Assembly (NCBI GenBank): GCA_035943635.1
Contig: DASZBX010000105.1
Coordinates: 244,083 to 308,082, forward strand
Direction: 5' to 3'
DNA from: DASZBX01 sp035943635
Lineage (GTDB): Bacteria > Actinomycetota > Actinomycetes > Streptomycetales > Catenulisporaceae
Length of the DNA: 64,000 bases
Positions within the stretch are counted from its first letter, which is position 1, and each line of letters starts with the position of its first letter. Below the pieces are notes generated by a model. The model was not told where the DNA came from. It saw nothing but the letters and a program-made list of their open reading frames with translations, and ran no database searches. The position numbers were made by a program, and so were the translations under genes. Positions 17,769 to 28,222 of the stretch are shown in pieces.

Positions 17769-18887
17769 GTGAGATCTGGTCTGGCCACACCGTTCTGGCG
17801 CGCGCTGATCGTGCTGCGGATCGCCATGCTCCTGGCCGCTTCGTACTCGATCCTGGGTTACTACCGGGATTTCGCGCACCCGGCGCTCGGGCTGGCGGCG
17901 TTCGCCGTGATGACCGCGTGGACGGCGTTCACGGCCACCGCCTACGCGGTCGACCGCGGCCGCGTCTGGCCGATCGCCGCCGCGGACCTGGCCCTGAGCA
18001 TCGGCCTGGTCCTCGCGACCGCCTACGTCGACACCGCCGCCCGCATCGCCAGCGGCACCCCGACCCTGCCCGGCATCTGGGTAGCCTGCGCGGCGATCGC
18101 GTGCGGCATCATCGGCGGCCCCTGGGTAGGACTGGCCGCCGGCCTCGCGATCAGCGCCGCCGACGTGATCGTGCGCGGCGGGTTCGAAGGCCACACGGCG
18201 TCCAACGCGGTCACGGTGATCCTGGCCGGCGCGGGCGTCGGCATGGTCTCCACCTTGCTCGACCAGGCCGAGGCGGCGATGACCGCGGCCGCCGAACAAG
18301 CCGCCGCGAGCGCCGAACGCGAACGCCTCGCCCGCAGCATCCACGACGGCGTCCTGCAGATCCTGGCCCTGACCAAACGCCGCGGCCCGGACCTCGGCCC
18401 GATCGGCGCGGAACTGGCCCGACTGGCCGGCGACCAGGAGGTGGCGCTGCGCGCCCTGATCGCCGCCGAACCCGCGGCCAACGCCCAACCCCAGCCAGGA
18501 GAACTCGATCTGCGCAGCCTGCTGATGGCCCGAGCGGACGCGCGAACCGTCGTCTCGGCCCCCGCCGACCCGGTGGAACTGGCTGCAGCCGTGGCCGAGG
18601 AGATAGCCGCCGCGGTGGGCGCAGCGTTGGACAACGTGGCCGCGCACGCCGGCCCGGCCGCCCGCGCCTGGATCCTGCTGGAGGACGACGGCGAAGCGGT
18701 GGTGGTCACCATCCGCGACGACGGCCCCGGCATCCCACCCGGCCGCCTGGCCGAAGCGGAACGCGAACAGCGCCTGGGCGTAGCCCGCTCCATCCGCGGC
18801 CGACTCGCCGACGTGGGCGGCGCGGCTCGAATCACGTCCAAGCCTGGCGAGGGGACCGAAGTCGAGCTCAAGGTGCCGCGGTCCTGA
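17769..18887 (+). CDS. MacS-family sensor histidine kinase, orphan
   Basis: 372 residues. Residues 1-155 hold about five membrane helices. The DHp helix has the NarL/DesK-type motif RSIHDGVLQILAL with the phospho-acceptor His. The ATPase domain shows DNVAAHAGPAARAW and RDDGPGIPPGRL, then GVARSIRGRL. In Streptomyces this kinase type (MacS) is followed directly by a LuxR/NarL response regulator; here the next 4 kb are degraded genes, so the partner seems lost or moved. GTG start without a clear ribosome-binding site; the transcript may be leaderless. Confidence 0.85.
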   Translation: MRSGLATPFWRALIVLRIAMLLAASYSILGYYRDFAHPALGLAAFAVMTAWTAFTATAYAVDRGRVWPIAAADLALSIGLVLATAYVDTAARIASGTPTLPGIWVACAAIACGIIGGPWVGLAAGLAISAADVIVRGGFEGHTASNAVTVILAGAGVGMVSTLLDQAEAAMTAAAEQAAASAERERLARSIHDGVLQILALTKRRGPDLGPIGAELARLAGDQEVALRALIAAEPAANAQPQPGELDLRSLLMARADARTVVSAPADPVELAAAVAEEIAAAVGAALDNVAAHAGPAARAWILLEDDGEAVVVTIRDDGPGIPPGRLAEAEREQRLGVARSIRGRLADVGGAARITSKPGEGTEVELKVPRS

Positions 18888-19212
18888 TGAAGGCACCTCT
18901 CTGCGTCACAGGCGGAGGTTACTCCTTGTCAACTATCCACAGCCCTGTGTGGATGACGAGTTTTACAGGGACTCCCCGAGACGGCATGCTTTTGGAGCGT
19001 GACGCGAAAGGGAGCAGCCCGCCAGAACCCCTAGCAGGGTGACTTCGGCGAGGCCTGGCTGGAGGCCGTCGCGGCGGGTTGCAATCTCCTGCACAGCCGT
19101 TCGACCACGGTCGATCTGGAAAAAGCAGACATCGAGCTCGTTTTCTCGGGCACCTCCGGCGGCACCTACAATCCCACCGTCAAGGTACAAGTGAAGACGA
19201 CTCAGACGCTCA

Positions 19213-20308
19213 CTGGGCATTTCAATAGACTTTGTGCGGCTATATCTGATTTAGCCATGGCGGCTTCTATCCGATCAGCCCCGAATTGAGCGTTATACAC
19301 CACACAACCGATCTCATCGGCGGCCGTTTGATCCGCTTATAGCTCTCCATTTCCGTCCGATAGGCGAATCAACCAGAACCGCCGAAGTCGGCACGTATGA
19401 CAGACAGCTGCGATCATCATGTAGAGATCTGCCATGACTGAGCGCAAGCCCTACCCCAGCGACCTGTCCGATGCCCGCTGGGCACTGATCGGGCCGACAC
19501 TACAGGCCTGGCAGCAGGCACGAATCGACCGCAGGCCGACCGGCCAGCCGGCCACCATCGATCTACGGGACGTCTTCAACGCCATTCTCTATATCAACAG
19601 GACGGGAATCCCCTGGAAGTATCTACCTCATGACTTCCCGCCACACACCACCGTCTACTACTACTTCGGCCTCTGGCGCGATGAAGGCATCTTCCAGCAG
19701 CTCAACCTGGATCTGACAGGGCTGGTCCGCGTCAAAGAAGGCCGCGACCCACAACCCACCGCAGCAATCCTCGACACCCAGAGCATCAAAACCTCCACCA
19801 ACGTACCCGCAGCAGATCAAGGCATAGACGCCGCAAAGAAGATCGTCGGAAGGAAACGCGGCATCATCACCGACACCCTCGGGATCATCCTGGCGGTGAT
19901 CGTCTGCTCGGCCAGCCTCACCGACAACAACATCGGAATAAAGCTACTCAACCAGGCCAAGACAACCTACCCCACGATATCCAAGGCCTGGGTTGACACC
20001 GGATTCAAGACAAAGGCCGTAGAACACGGCGCCACCCTCGGCATCGACGTCGAAGTCGTCCCCCGAAACACCCAGGTCAAAGGCTTCTCCATCGTCAAGA
20101 GGCGCTGGGTGGTCGAGCGAAGCTTCGGCTGGCTCATGTTCCACCGTAGACTCGCCCGCGACTACGAAACCCACCCCGCCAGCTCCAAAAGCATGATCCA
20201 AATCGGGATGATCGACAACCTCGCCAAACGCGCAACGGACGAAACCACACCAACCTGGCGAGGCACATATTAGCTCTAAAACCCCAATCAGAACTTATCG
20301 AACGCCCT
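19213..20308 (+). mobile_element. IS5-family insertion sequence, 1096 bases
   Basis: Bounded by CTCA direct repeats at 19209-19212 and 20309-20312, a four-base target duplication. Left terminal bases (GGGCATTTCAATAGACTT) and the complement of the right terminal bases (GGGCGTTCGATAAGTTC) form an imperfect inverted repeat. It encodes one transposase. Base composition is lower in GC than the flanks, consistent with recent arrival. Confidence 0.85.
19434..20273 (+). CDS. IS5-family DDE transposase
   Basis: 279 residues, single-frame transposase. The DUF4096-like N-terminus (SDLSDARWALIGPTL, RTGIPWKYLPHDFPP) is followed by the DDE core: Asp in AILDTQSIKTS, Asp in AWVDTGFKTKA, Glu in RWVVERSFGWL. 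All catalytic residues are present and the frame is open, so the element may still be active. Confidence 0.95.
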   Translation: MTERKPYPSDLSDARWALIGPTLQAWQQARIDRRPTGQPATIDLRDVFNAILYINRTGIPWKYLPHDFPPHTTVYYYFGLWRDEGIFQQLNLDLTGLVRVKEGRDPQPTAAILDTQSIKTSTNVPAADQGIDAAKKIVGRKRGIITDTLGIILAVIVCSASLTDNNIGIKLLNQAKTTYPTISKAWVDTGFKTKAVEHGATLGIDVEVVPRNTQVKGFSIVKRRWVVERSFGWLMFHRRLARDYETHPASSKSMIQIGMIDNLAKRATDETTPTWRGTY

Positions 20309-20634
20309 CTCAGACGGCTTGAAAACGGGGACTTCTCGTATGACTTGGACATCGAGACCTACGACGTGCTTCGCCGAGATGATCATTCGGTTCGGCGCAT
20401 CCTGGTCGTCATCGAGGTTGCGTCCGAGGGACAGCGTGTCAGACTGCACGACGAAGGGACCTTGTTGGTCGGACGAGGAGCCTGGACTTCGCTGGAGGGC
20501 GCGCCGAGCTCAAGCAATACAAGTTCTCAGGCAGTGCGACTGCCCGCGAACAATACGCTGGACGCCGCCGGGCTCGATCGCATGCTCAGAACATACGGCG
20601 TCCGAAGTACCACTATTGTGCCAAGCTGGAACGT

Positions 20635-21309
20635 ATGGAGGACGCCGGGATTCTCGCCGAGAGCACACACGACGATGGCTCCATGCCGGTGCCCGACCTC
20701 GCCGCGTTCTCCACCTATCTCCACACGGCCGGCTGGCTGGAAGTCGACCAGGACGACCGGACATCGCTCTGGCGACCCGTCGGCGGCCCGGAGGACGATC
20801 TGCTGTCCGACGCCTTCGGCGAACAGGCTCAGACACCCCAGTTCGAGGACTCCCTCATTCCGGATGCGGACCTGCCCAAACCGGTGCCGTTCGGCAGGCG
20901 CGTCACGAATCGGCTGATGGCTGCAACGCAGGCAGCTTGTGACATCGCTGATCACGTCAGCTCCGGCCGGAGGAGGATCGACGCGTTCGGACAGGCCTAT
21001 GGCAACGCCCCGAACGCGACCGAACTGGCGGCCCTGGCGGCTCTCGGCGGCCCCCAACTCGATCTCTACCAGATCCGCATCGCACGATCGCCGCTGGCAG
21101 CCGGTCCCCGTGAATCAACTCTGATGTCCATCACACCGGGTCAGCAGCGGATTTTCGCGGAGGCTGCGGAATTCCTGAGGACCCGACAGCCCAGGGCCGG
21201 CGTCACCGTGGTCGGACTGGTGTTGGCATCGGTCGTGAGTGGCGGATCCTTGGTCCGGCGGCCGACGCAGCTGTCACAGTCTCGATATCGTCGAGATCCA
21301 GAACGGTGA
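20635..21309 (+). pseudogene. C-terminally truncated partner gene of the DUF4365 gene
   Basis: 224-residue frame whose first ~190 residues read like the small protein usually encoded next to DUF4365 genes (DLAAFSTYLHTAGWLEVDQ, DDRTSLWRP, later QQRIFAEAAEFLRTRQP). After VVGLVLAS the sequence becomes random-looking and meets the opposite-strand ATPase fragment near 21240, so the 3' end is lost. The start could be ATG 20635 or 20683. Function unknown. Confidence 0.5.
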
Positions 21310-21456
21310 CATCACGGGAAGCGCGAGGGCGGACAGTACGGTGCTCTTGCCTGATGTCCTGGCACCAGTGAGCACGATCACCGGCTCATCTCGAAGAAGC
21401 TCATCGAGAACCACCCGAAAGTGCCTTTCGAGCAGTCCGGTTCCGGCCTGATCCAT
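21239..21456 (-). pseudogene. ATPase fragment (DUF4143-type), frameshifted and 3'-truncated
   Basis: Begins ATG 21456 with RHFRVVLDELLRDEPVIVLTGARTSGKSTVL, a Walker A of the AAA family that carries C-terminal DUF4143. The open frame ends at 21274, but one frame away it continues SRDVTVLDLDDIETVTAAS, the next conserved segment, so a frameshift lies near 21325. Coding similarity stops at about 21240, where it abuts the truncated plus-strand gene. Roughly 350 C-terminal residues are missing. Confidence 0.65.
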
Positions 21457-21520
21457 ATGCCCATGAACTCGTCTGATAGGTGATCCGCGGTTCCTGGAAT
21501 AGCACTTCTGCGGCCGGTCG

Positions 21521-21556
21521 ATCCCAGATCTGCCGACGACTTATCCCAGATCTGCC
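21521..21556. repeat. Two 14-base direct repeats with 22-base period
   Basis: ATCCCAGATCTGCC occurs at 21521-21534 and 21543-21556, 65-100 bases upstream of the truncated ATPase start. Two helical turns apart and each with an AGATCT core, they look like a regulator site of the former gene. Confidence 0.6.
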
Positions 21557-21699
21557 AGACTTGGCCAGTGCATCGCGGCCAGGCCGGGCAACGGCCGAGC
21601 AGACAGCGGACGATCGCCGTGGCTCGCCCGGCTGAGACTCGATCGAGGCGGAGAATTCGCCGCCACAGATTCGATAGAGTCGTGTGATCGAGTGATCGT

Positions 21700-22365
21700 G
21701 TGCTAACCCGGGCCGGGCCCGTTCGTGCCAACATCCGTAGCCCCGACCCGGCCGAGCTTGAGGAAGGTGTCGTCGGCGTGGTTCAGCGCGTGGCCGGAGC
21801 GGCTCTCAAGGAAGAATCCGCCGGTACCCGACCCCGCAAGGACAGGTCTGTCCCGCCTTCGCCGGCGCCGGATCTCTCCGGCCCCGGACAGTGCGCCGCG
21901 GTAGTTGTTCCAGCCGATCCGCCGCGCACCACCCGGATCGCGTTCCACGGCGCCGCCTTGCCGAGCGGCCCGGCCACACTCCAGCCACTCACGGTCGTCA
22001 CTGCGACCGGTACGACCGTACGCCGAAAGACCGTCCCCTCCCTGCAACTCCCGATCACGCAGGCGGTACCCATCCTCGCTCGGGCCGTACGGCACGACGC
22101 CGCCGATCCGGCCGCCGCGTTCTGGGGCGCCGTCACGCTGTTCGCGTTGCGCCTGCTCGCCCGCGGCCGGCTGCTGCCCGGCGTCTCCGCGAACGGTTTC
22201 GACGCCTGGCGGATGGGCCCGCTCGACGCGCAGGACAGCGCCCACGTTCACGCCCTCGCGGCCGCGATGCCGCCGACGGCCCGGGCGGTGCCACTCGTCG
22301 GGGTCAGCCCGACGGCCCTGCCCGAAGCCGAACCACTGGTGCGCGCGTTTCTGGGCGATGAGTGA
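21700..22365 (+). pseudogene. N-terminal fragment of a SNF2-type DEAD/DEAH helicase
   Basis: From ~residue 65 the 221-residue frame matches the N-terminal, pre-helicase part of the ~950-residue actinobacterial SNF2-like helicases as I know them: CAAVVVPADPPRTTRIAF, then WGAVTLFALRLLARGRLLPG, GFDAWRMGPLDAQD and HALAAAMPP, ending at RAFLGDE-stop. No helicase motifs follow, so everything after the N-terminal domain is gone. The upstream 60 residues look degenerate. Confidence 0.6.
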
Positions 22366-22479
22366 CCTGCGAGCCGGCCGGGATGTCAGCGTGGGCATAG
22401 GCGTTGCCTATACGGATCGCCGGGGTCTTCAAGCCCGATGCGCTGTCGCGACTGTGATCTACGGGACAGATGATCCGGA

Positions 22480-22734
22480 TTACGACGCCGATGCTTTGCT
22501 TCCCGCGGAGGACTGGTCTGGCATGTCGTCTTTGAGGTGTTCGATGACCTGCTTCTTGCGCACCTGGTCGATACGGGTGTTCTGGATGGTCCGGGCCAGG
22601 TAGGCGTACAGCACCTTCTCGGTCTGCTCGCGGGTGGGCTTGCGCTGGATGCGCTCGGGGTTGCGTAGATAGGCCTTGATGACCTTCTCCATCGCGATCT
22701 GGACGAGGTCTTCAGCGTTGCGGTCGTTCTCCAA
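22480..22734 (-). pseudogene. Sigma-70 region 2-like fragment
   Basis: 84-residue frame with NAEDLVQIAMEKVIKAY and LARTIQNTRIDQVRKKQ, resembling the -10-binding region 2 of ECF sigma factors. There is no region 4 and no good start (a TTG at 22734). The frame stays open upstream as ERLLKCAEAFLEND until paired TGA codons near 22800. Codon use is less GC-biased than neighbours. Probably a decayed sigma factor. Confidence 0.4.
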
Positions 22735-23082
22735 GAACGCTTCCGCGCACTTGAGCAGCCTTTCCGGTTCGTCTCCCGGGCGGCCCAGGCGATGACCTCA
22801 TCAATCCCCACGTACATAGCTTTAGACCATATCCGGTACATGTCCGGTTACATACGGGTCCGTTATGGAATCCGCCGTGATGTATATCTTGTGTGGCCCA
22901 GATCACAAACTATGGCGCAAACCTTTGGGCTCGTGGTCGATCTGGGCTAGCAGTGCGCTTTCGGCGTCTGTTGACTTGATTGCTTTTGATGCGAAACGTA
23001 AGCCTTTAGCCTGCGGAAATGCATGATCAGCAAAGAGTGGGATATAGACGACCACCTGTAGTCGGTGTGGGACACTGAGTCC

Positions 23083-24948
<1,866 letters not shown>

Positions 24949-24981
24949 CCGCCGACCGCTGAACGCTGACCCCGAAAACCA

Positions 24982-25016
24982 CGGGAGCCGTCCGCAACGA
25001 ACGCGGACGGCTCCCG
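24982..25016. terminator. Perfect hairpin terminator
   Basis: Fourteen-base perfectly paired arms (24982-24995, 25003-25016) around AACGAAC, between the convergent DUF255 and trhA genes. Confidence 0.85.
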
Positions 25017-25048
25017 ACTCGACTTCCAGACCAATGCCCCCGAAAGGG

Positions 25049-25735
25049 CTAATGCCCCCGAACCCGCAAAGTCGCCATAATGATCGCAATATAATGACAA
25101 GTAAAAGCGGCAATGGTGAAGATATGAAAGATCTCATGAAACCCGAACCAGCTAGGTGACGGATTAGGCCGCTTCATCCCATAAACCACCGCACCCACCG
25201 AGTACAGAATCCCCCCGGTCGCGATCAGCACCAGGATCGCCACGCTCCCGTACTTCAGAAAACTCGGCAGATAGAACACCGCCGCCCACCCCAGCGCCAG
25301 ATAACACGGCACATACACCCACCTCGGCGCGCTGAGCCAGAACACCCGCATCCCGATCCCGATCAGCGCGCCCGCCCACACCAGCGACAGCAGGATCACG
25401 GCCGACTTGTGCGGCAGCAGCATCACCGCCAGCGGCGTGTACGTCCCGGCGATGATCAGGAAGATGTTCGTGTGGTCCAGCCGGCGCAGGATCGCGGCCC
25501 ACTTCGGGCCCCAGGTGCCGCGGTGGTAGACGCCGCTCACGCCGAACAGCAGCCACGAACTGATCGCGAAGAACGTCACCGCTATGGCCGCGCTGGTGGT
25601 CGGGGCCAGACTCATCAGCACGATTCCGGCGGCCACCGCGAGCGGGAAGGTGCCGGCGTGGAACCAGCCGCGCAGCTTCGGTTTCAGCGGCAGTGTGGCC
25701 GAAGCCACAGTCCGTTTCGGCGAGATCTGGCTCAC
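25049..25735 (-). CDS. trhA: Hemolysin III family (TrhA/PAQR) membrane protein
   Basis: 228 residues, seven membrane helices. Zinc-site residues of the PAQR fold are visible: Ser and His in SSWLLFGVSGVYHR, Asp in LRRLDHTNIF, and the His pair in FGFHEIFHIF. The family is linked to membrane fluidity/energetics despite the hemolysin name. The start is GTG 25733-25735; the longer frame to 25801 adds a basic non-family extension. A palindrome sits 153 bases upstream. Confidence 0.93.
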   Translation of the reverse strand: MSQISPKRTVASATLPLKPKLRGWFHAGTFPLAVAAGIVLMSLAPTTSAAIAVTFFAISSWLLFGVSGVYHRGTWGPKWAAILRRLDHTNIFLIIAGTYTPLAVMLLPHKSAVILLSLVWAGALIGIGMRVFWLSAPRWVYVPCYLALGWAAVFYLPSFLKYGSVAILVLIATGGILYSVGAVVYGMKRPNPSPSWFGFHEIFHIFTIAAFTCHYIAIIMATLRVRGH

Positions 25736-26054
25736 AACTGCTCGCTTTCTGTGGTTGCCTGACCATCGTGGGCCATGATGTAGGTCACACCGGAACCCCA
25801 TGTTACTGCCTCGTCAACTCCGACAATACGGTATCGAAGCGGACATATCAGCAGGTCGGGTCCGGCGTGGGCGCTGCGCGTCCAGCCTAACCTACGTCGG
25901 CGTAGGTTACTGACGGGTAAGTCCGGTCCCATCCCCACTGCGCACTTCCCTGGTTATAGTCCGAAACACCCCCATCACCACGCCCGGGAGGTGCGGACTC
26001 GTTCCCATTCAGGGGGCGGGGCCCCCGGGCGCGGGACTCTCAGGAGTGCGTACG
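25736..26054. other. Divergent trhA-pckG promoter region
   Basis: 319 bases without a gene. The palindrome at 25888-25909 is listed separately. AGGAG for pckG lies at 26041-26045. Confidence 0.5.
25888..25909. promoter_or_regulatory. Palindromic operator TAACCTACG-N4-CGTAGGTTA
   Basis: Perfect nine-base arms with a TCGG spacer between trhA and pckG. The shape fits a TetR-family site; similar CCTACG/CGTAGG sites are, to my knowledge, found before actinobacterial membrane-lipid genes. No TetR gene is adjacent. Confidence 0.65.
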
Positions 26055-27899
26055 ATGACGTCCACTTTGGCAACCCCTCTCTCATGTGGATCACCTCCGA
26101 CCGACCATCCCGGGCTGCTCGCCTGGGTCCGCGAGACCGCCGCCCTCACCCAGCCGGACGAGATCGTCTGGTGTGACGGATCCGAGGCGGAATGGACCCG
26201 GCTGACCGGCCTCCTGGTCGAGCAGGGCACCCTCACCCGGCTCGACCCGGCCAAGCGCCCCAACTCGTTCCACGCCGCCTCCTCCCCGTCCGACGTCGCA
26301 CGGGTCGAGGACCGCACGTTCATCTGTTCCGACCGGCGCGAGGACGCCGGGCCGACCAACAACTGGGTCGACCCGGCCGAGATGCGCGAAACCCTGCACG
26401 GCCTGTTCGACGGCGCCATGCGCGGGCGCACCATGTACGTCGTGCCCTTTTCCATGGGCCCGGTCGGGTCTCCGCTCTCCGCCCTCGGAGTGGAGATCAC
26501 CGACTCCGCCTACGTCGTGCTGTCCATGCGCGTGATGACCCGGATGGGACAGGCAGTCCTGGACGAGCTCGGCAGCGACGGCGAGTACGTCAAGGCCGTG
26601 CACAGCGTCGGCGCGCCGCTGCGGCCCGGGGAGCGCGACGTGCCCTGGCCCTGCAACACCACCAAGTACATCACCCACTTCACCGGCGGCCCCGGCTCGG
26701 ACGCGCCGCACGAGATCTGGTCCTTCGGCTCCGGCTACGGCGGCAACGCGCTGCTCGGCAAGAAGTGCTACGCGCTGCGGATCGCCTCGGTGATGGCCCG
26801 GGACGGCGGCTGGCTGGCCGAGCACATGCTGATCCTCAAGCTCACCCCGCCGGCCGGCCCGGCCCGGTACGTCGCCGCCGCGTTCCCCTCCGCCTGCGGC
26901 AAGACCAACCTGGCCATGCTCACCCCGACCCTCCCCGGCTGGACGGTCGAGACGGTCGGCGACGACATCGCCTGGATGCGCTTCGGCCCGGACGGCCGGC
27001 TGCGCGCGATCAACCCGGAGGCCGGGTTCTTCGGCGTGGCCCCGGGCACCGGCCCGGAAACCAACGCCAACGCGGTCCGGACCCTGCACGCCAACACCAT
27101 CTACACCAACGTCGCCCTCACCGACGACGGGGACGTGTGGTGGGAGGGCCTGACCGAGCAGCCGCCGGCCCACCTGACCGACTGGCGCGGCCGGGACTGG
27201 ACGCCCGACTGCGCCGAGCCGGCCGCCCACCCCAACGCCCGTTTCTGCGTGCCGGCCGCGCAGTGCCCGACCATCGCCGACGAGTGGGAGGACCCGGCCG
27301 GGGTGCCCATCTCGGCCATCCTGTTCGGCGGCCGCCGGGCCACCTCGGTCCCGCTGGTCACCGAGTCCCGCTCCTGGCAGCACGGCGTGTTCCTCGGCGC
27401 CAACGTCGCCTCGGAGAAGACCGCGGCGGCCGAGGGCACCGTGGGCGAGCTGCGCTACGACCCGTTCGCCATGCTGCCGTTCTGCGGCTACAACATGGGC
27501 GACTACTTCGCGCACTGGCTGTCCGTGGGCGCCGGCGCCGACCAGGCCAAGCTGCCGAAGATCTACTACGTCAACTGGTTCCGCAAGGGCGCCGACGGAC
27601 GTTTCCTGTGGCCCGGCTTCGGCGAGAACAGCCGGGTGCTCAAGTGGATCGTGGACCGGCTCGACGGCAGGGCCGAGGGCGTGGCGACCCCGATCGGCGT
27701 CGTCCCGGCGCCCGGCGCGCTGGACCTGGCCGGACTGGACCTGCCCGCCGAGGACCTGGCCGAGCTGCTCGCGGTCGACCGGGAGGCCTGGACCCGGGAG
27801 GCGGAGCTGATCGGGCCGCACTTCGAACGCTTCGGCGAACGTCTGCCGGCCGCGCTGTGGGCCGAGCACCGCGACCTGGTGGCCCGGCTGGGCGGCTGA
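26055..27899 (+). CDS. pckG: Phosphoenolpyruvate carboxykinase (GTP)
   Basis: 614 residues. Converts oxaloacetate plus GTP to phosphoenolpyruvate, the entry to gluconeogenesis. Family marks: the substrate loop YVVPFSMGPVGS, metal-binding residues in PHEIWSFGSGYGGNALLGKK, the kinase P-loop FPSACGKTNLAML (~279), GDDIAWM, and GENSRVLKWI near the end. The start is ATG 26055, nine bases after AGGAG; the GTG at 26046 is too close to that site. A strong hairpin follows. Confidence 0.97.
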   Translation: MTSTLATPLSCGSPPTDHPGLLAWVRETAALTQPDEIVWCDGSEAEWTRLTGLLVEQGTLTRLDPAKRPNSFHAASSPSDVARVEDRTFICSDRREDAGPTNNWVDPAEMRETLHGLFDGAMRGRTMYVVPFSMGPVGSPLSALGVEITDSAYVVLSMRVMTRMGQAVLDELGSDGEYVKAVHSVGAPLRPGERDVPWPCNTTKYITHFTGGPGSDAPHEIWSFGSGYGGNALLGKKCYALRIASVMARDGGWLAEHMLILKLTPPAGPARYVAAAFPSACGKTNLAMLTPTLPGWTVETVGDDIAWMRFGPDGRLRAINPEAGFFGVAPGTGPETNANAVRTLHANTIYTNVALTDDGDVWWEGLTEQPPAHLTDWRGRDWTPDCAEPAAHPNARFCVPAAQCPTIADEWEDPAGVPISAILFGGRRATSVPLVTESRSWQHGVFLGANVASEKTAAAEGTVGELRYDPFAMLPFCGYNMGDYFAHWLSVGAGADQAKLPKIYYVNWFRKGADGRFLWPGFGENSRVLKWIVDRLDGRAEGVATPIGVVPAPGALDLAGLDLPAEDLAELLAVDREAWTREAELIGPHFERFGERLPAALWAEHRDLVARLGG

Positions 27900-27976
27900 C
27901 CAGCGCGCGGCCGGTGCGCCCGGCCCGGGTGCCGGGCCCCGGTCAGACTGAGTGATCTTCACTAGATCCTCACAGT

Positions 27977-28004
27977 CGCCCCGACTCGTTCGCGAGTCGG
28001 GGCG
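27977..28004. terminator. Hairpin terminator with TTCG tetraloop
   Basis: Twelve perfectly paired bases (27977-27988 / 27993-28004) closed by TTCG, 77 bases after the pckG stop. The following 220 bases before the prenyltransferase hold short GAACAGGC-like direct repeats but no gene. Confidence 0.85.
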
Positions 28005-28222
28005 GCCGAACCCGCGATAGGGTTTCGCACAGCAGGCGACGGTCAGCGGTCCGACCGGCAGAACAGGCGTGGAACAGGCACAGAACAGACAGAAGTCGAC
28101 AGCCGGTAGTCGGCGGTTGACGCTCAGCGGTCGGCACGTGACGCGGCCCGGACAGCGTGCGGCAGGTCTTCGATCCCCCGGCAGTCCGGCGATTGCGACT
28201 CCTACGGTCCCCCACGAGAGGT

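Larger units (their letters stand above)
18986..20617 (+). pseudogene. DUF4365 protein gene split by an IS5 element and a frameshift
   Basis: The N-terminal part (ATG 18986) reads ...SSPPEPLAG, stops at the TGA at 19040, and resumes one frame away as DFGEAWLEAVAAGCN...VKVQVKTTQTL up to 19212. A one-base change near 19040 explains the break. The IS occupies 19213-20308. The remainder starts with the duplicated CTCA and reads RRLENGDFSYDLDIETYDVLRR...RGAWTSLEGAP, the C-terminal half of DUF4365. Removing the IS and one CTCA copy rejoins ...QTL with RRLENGDF in frame. DUF4365 proteins have a restriction-endonuclease-like fold (the QVK motif is visible). Confidence 0.8.

Noticed and set aside
18888..18985. 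Response regulator remnant after MacS
   Set aside because: The 98 bases show no receiver or helix-turn-helix similarity.
19201..19208. CTCAGACG as an eight-base target duplication of the IS
   Set aside because: It recurs at 20309, but using it would leave extra bases inside and not fit the terminal repeats; CTCA restores the frame.
22386..22841. 151-residue minus-strand frame
   Set aside because: Ser/Arg-rich frame overlapping the sigma-like fragment; the fragment frame has better composition.
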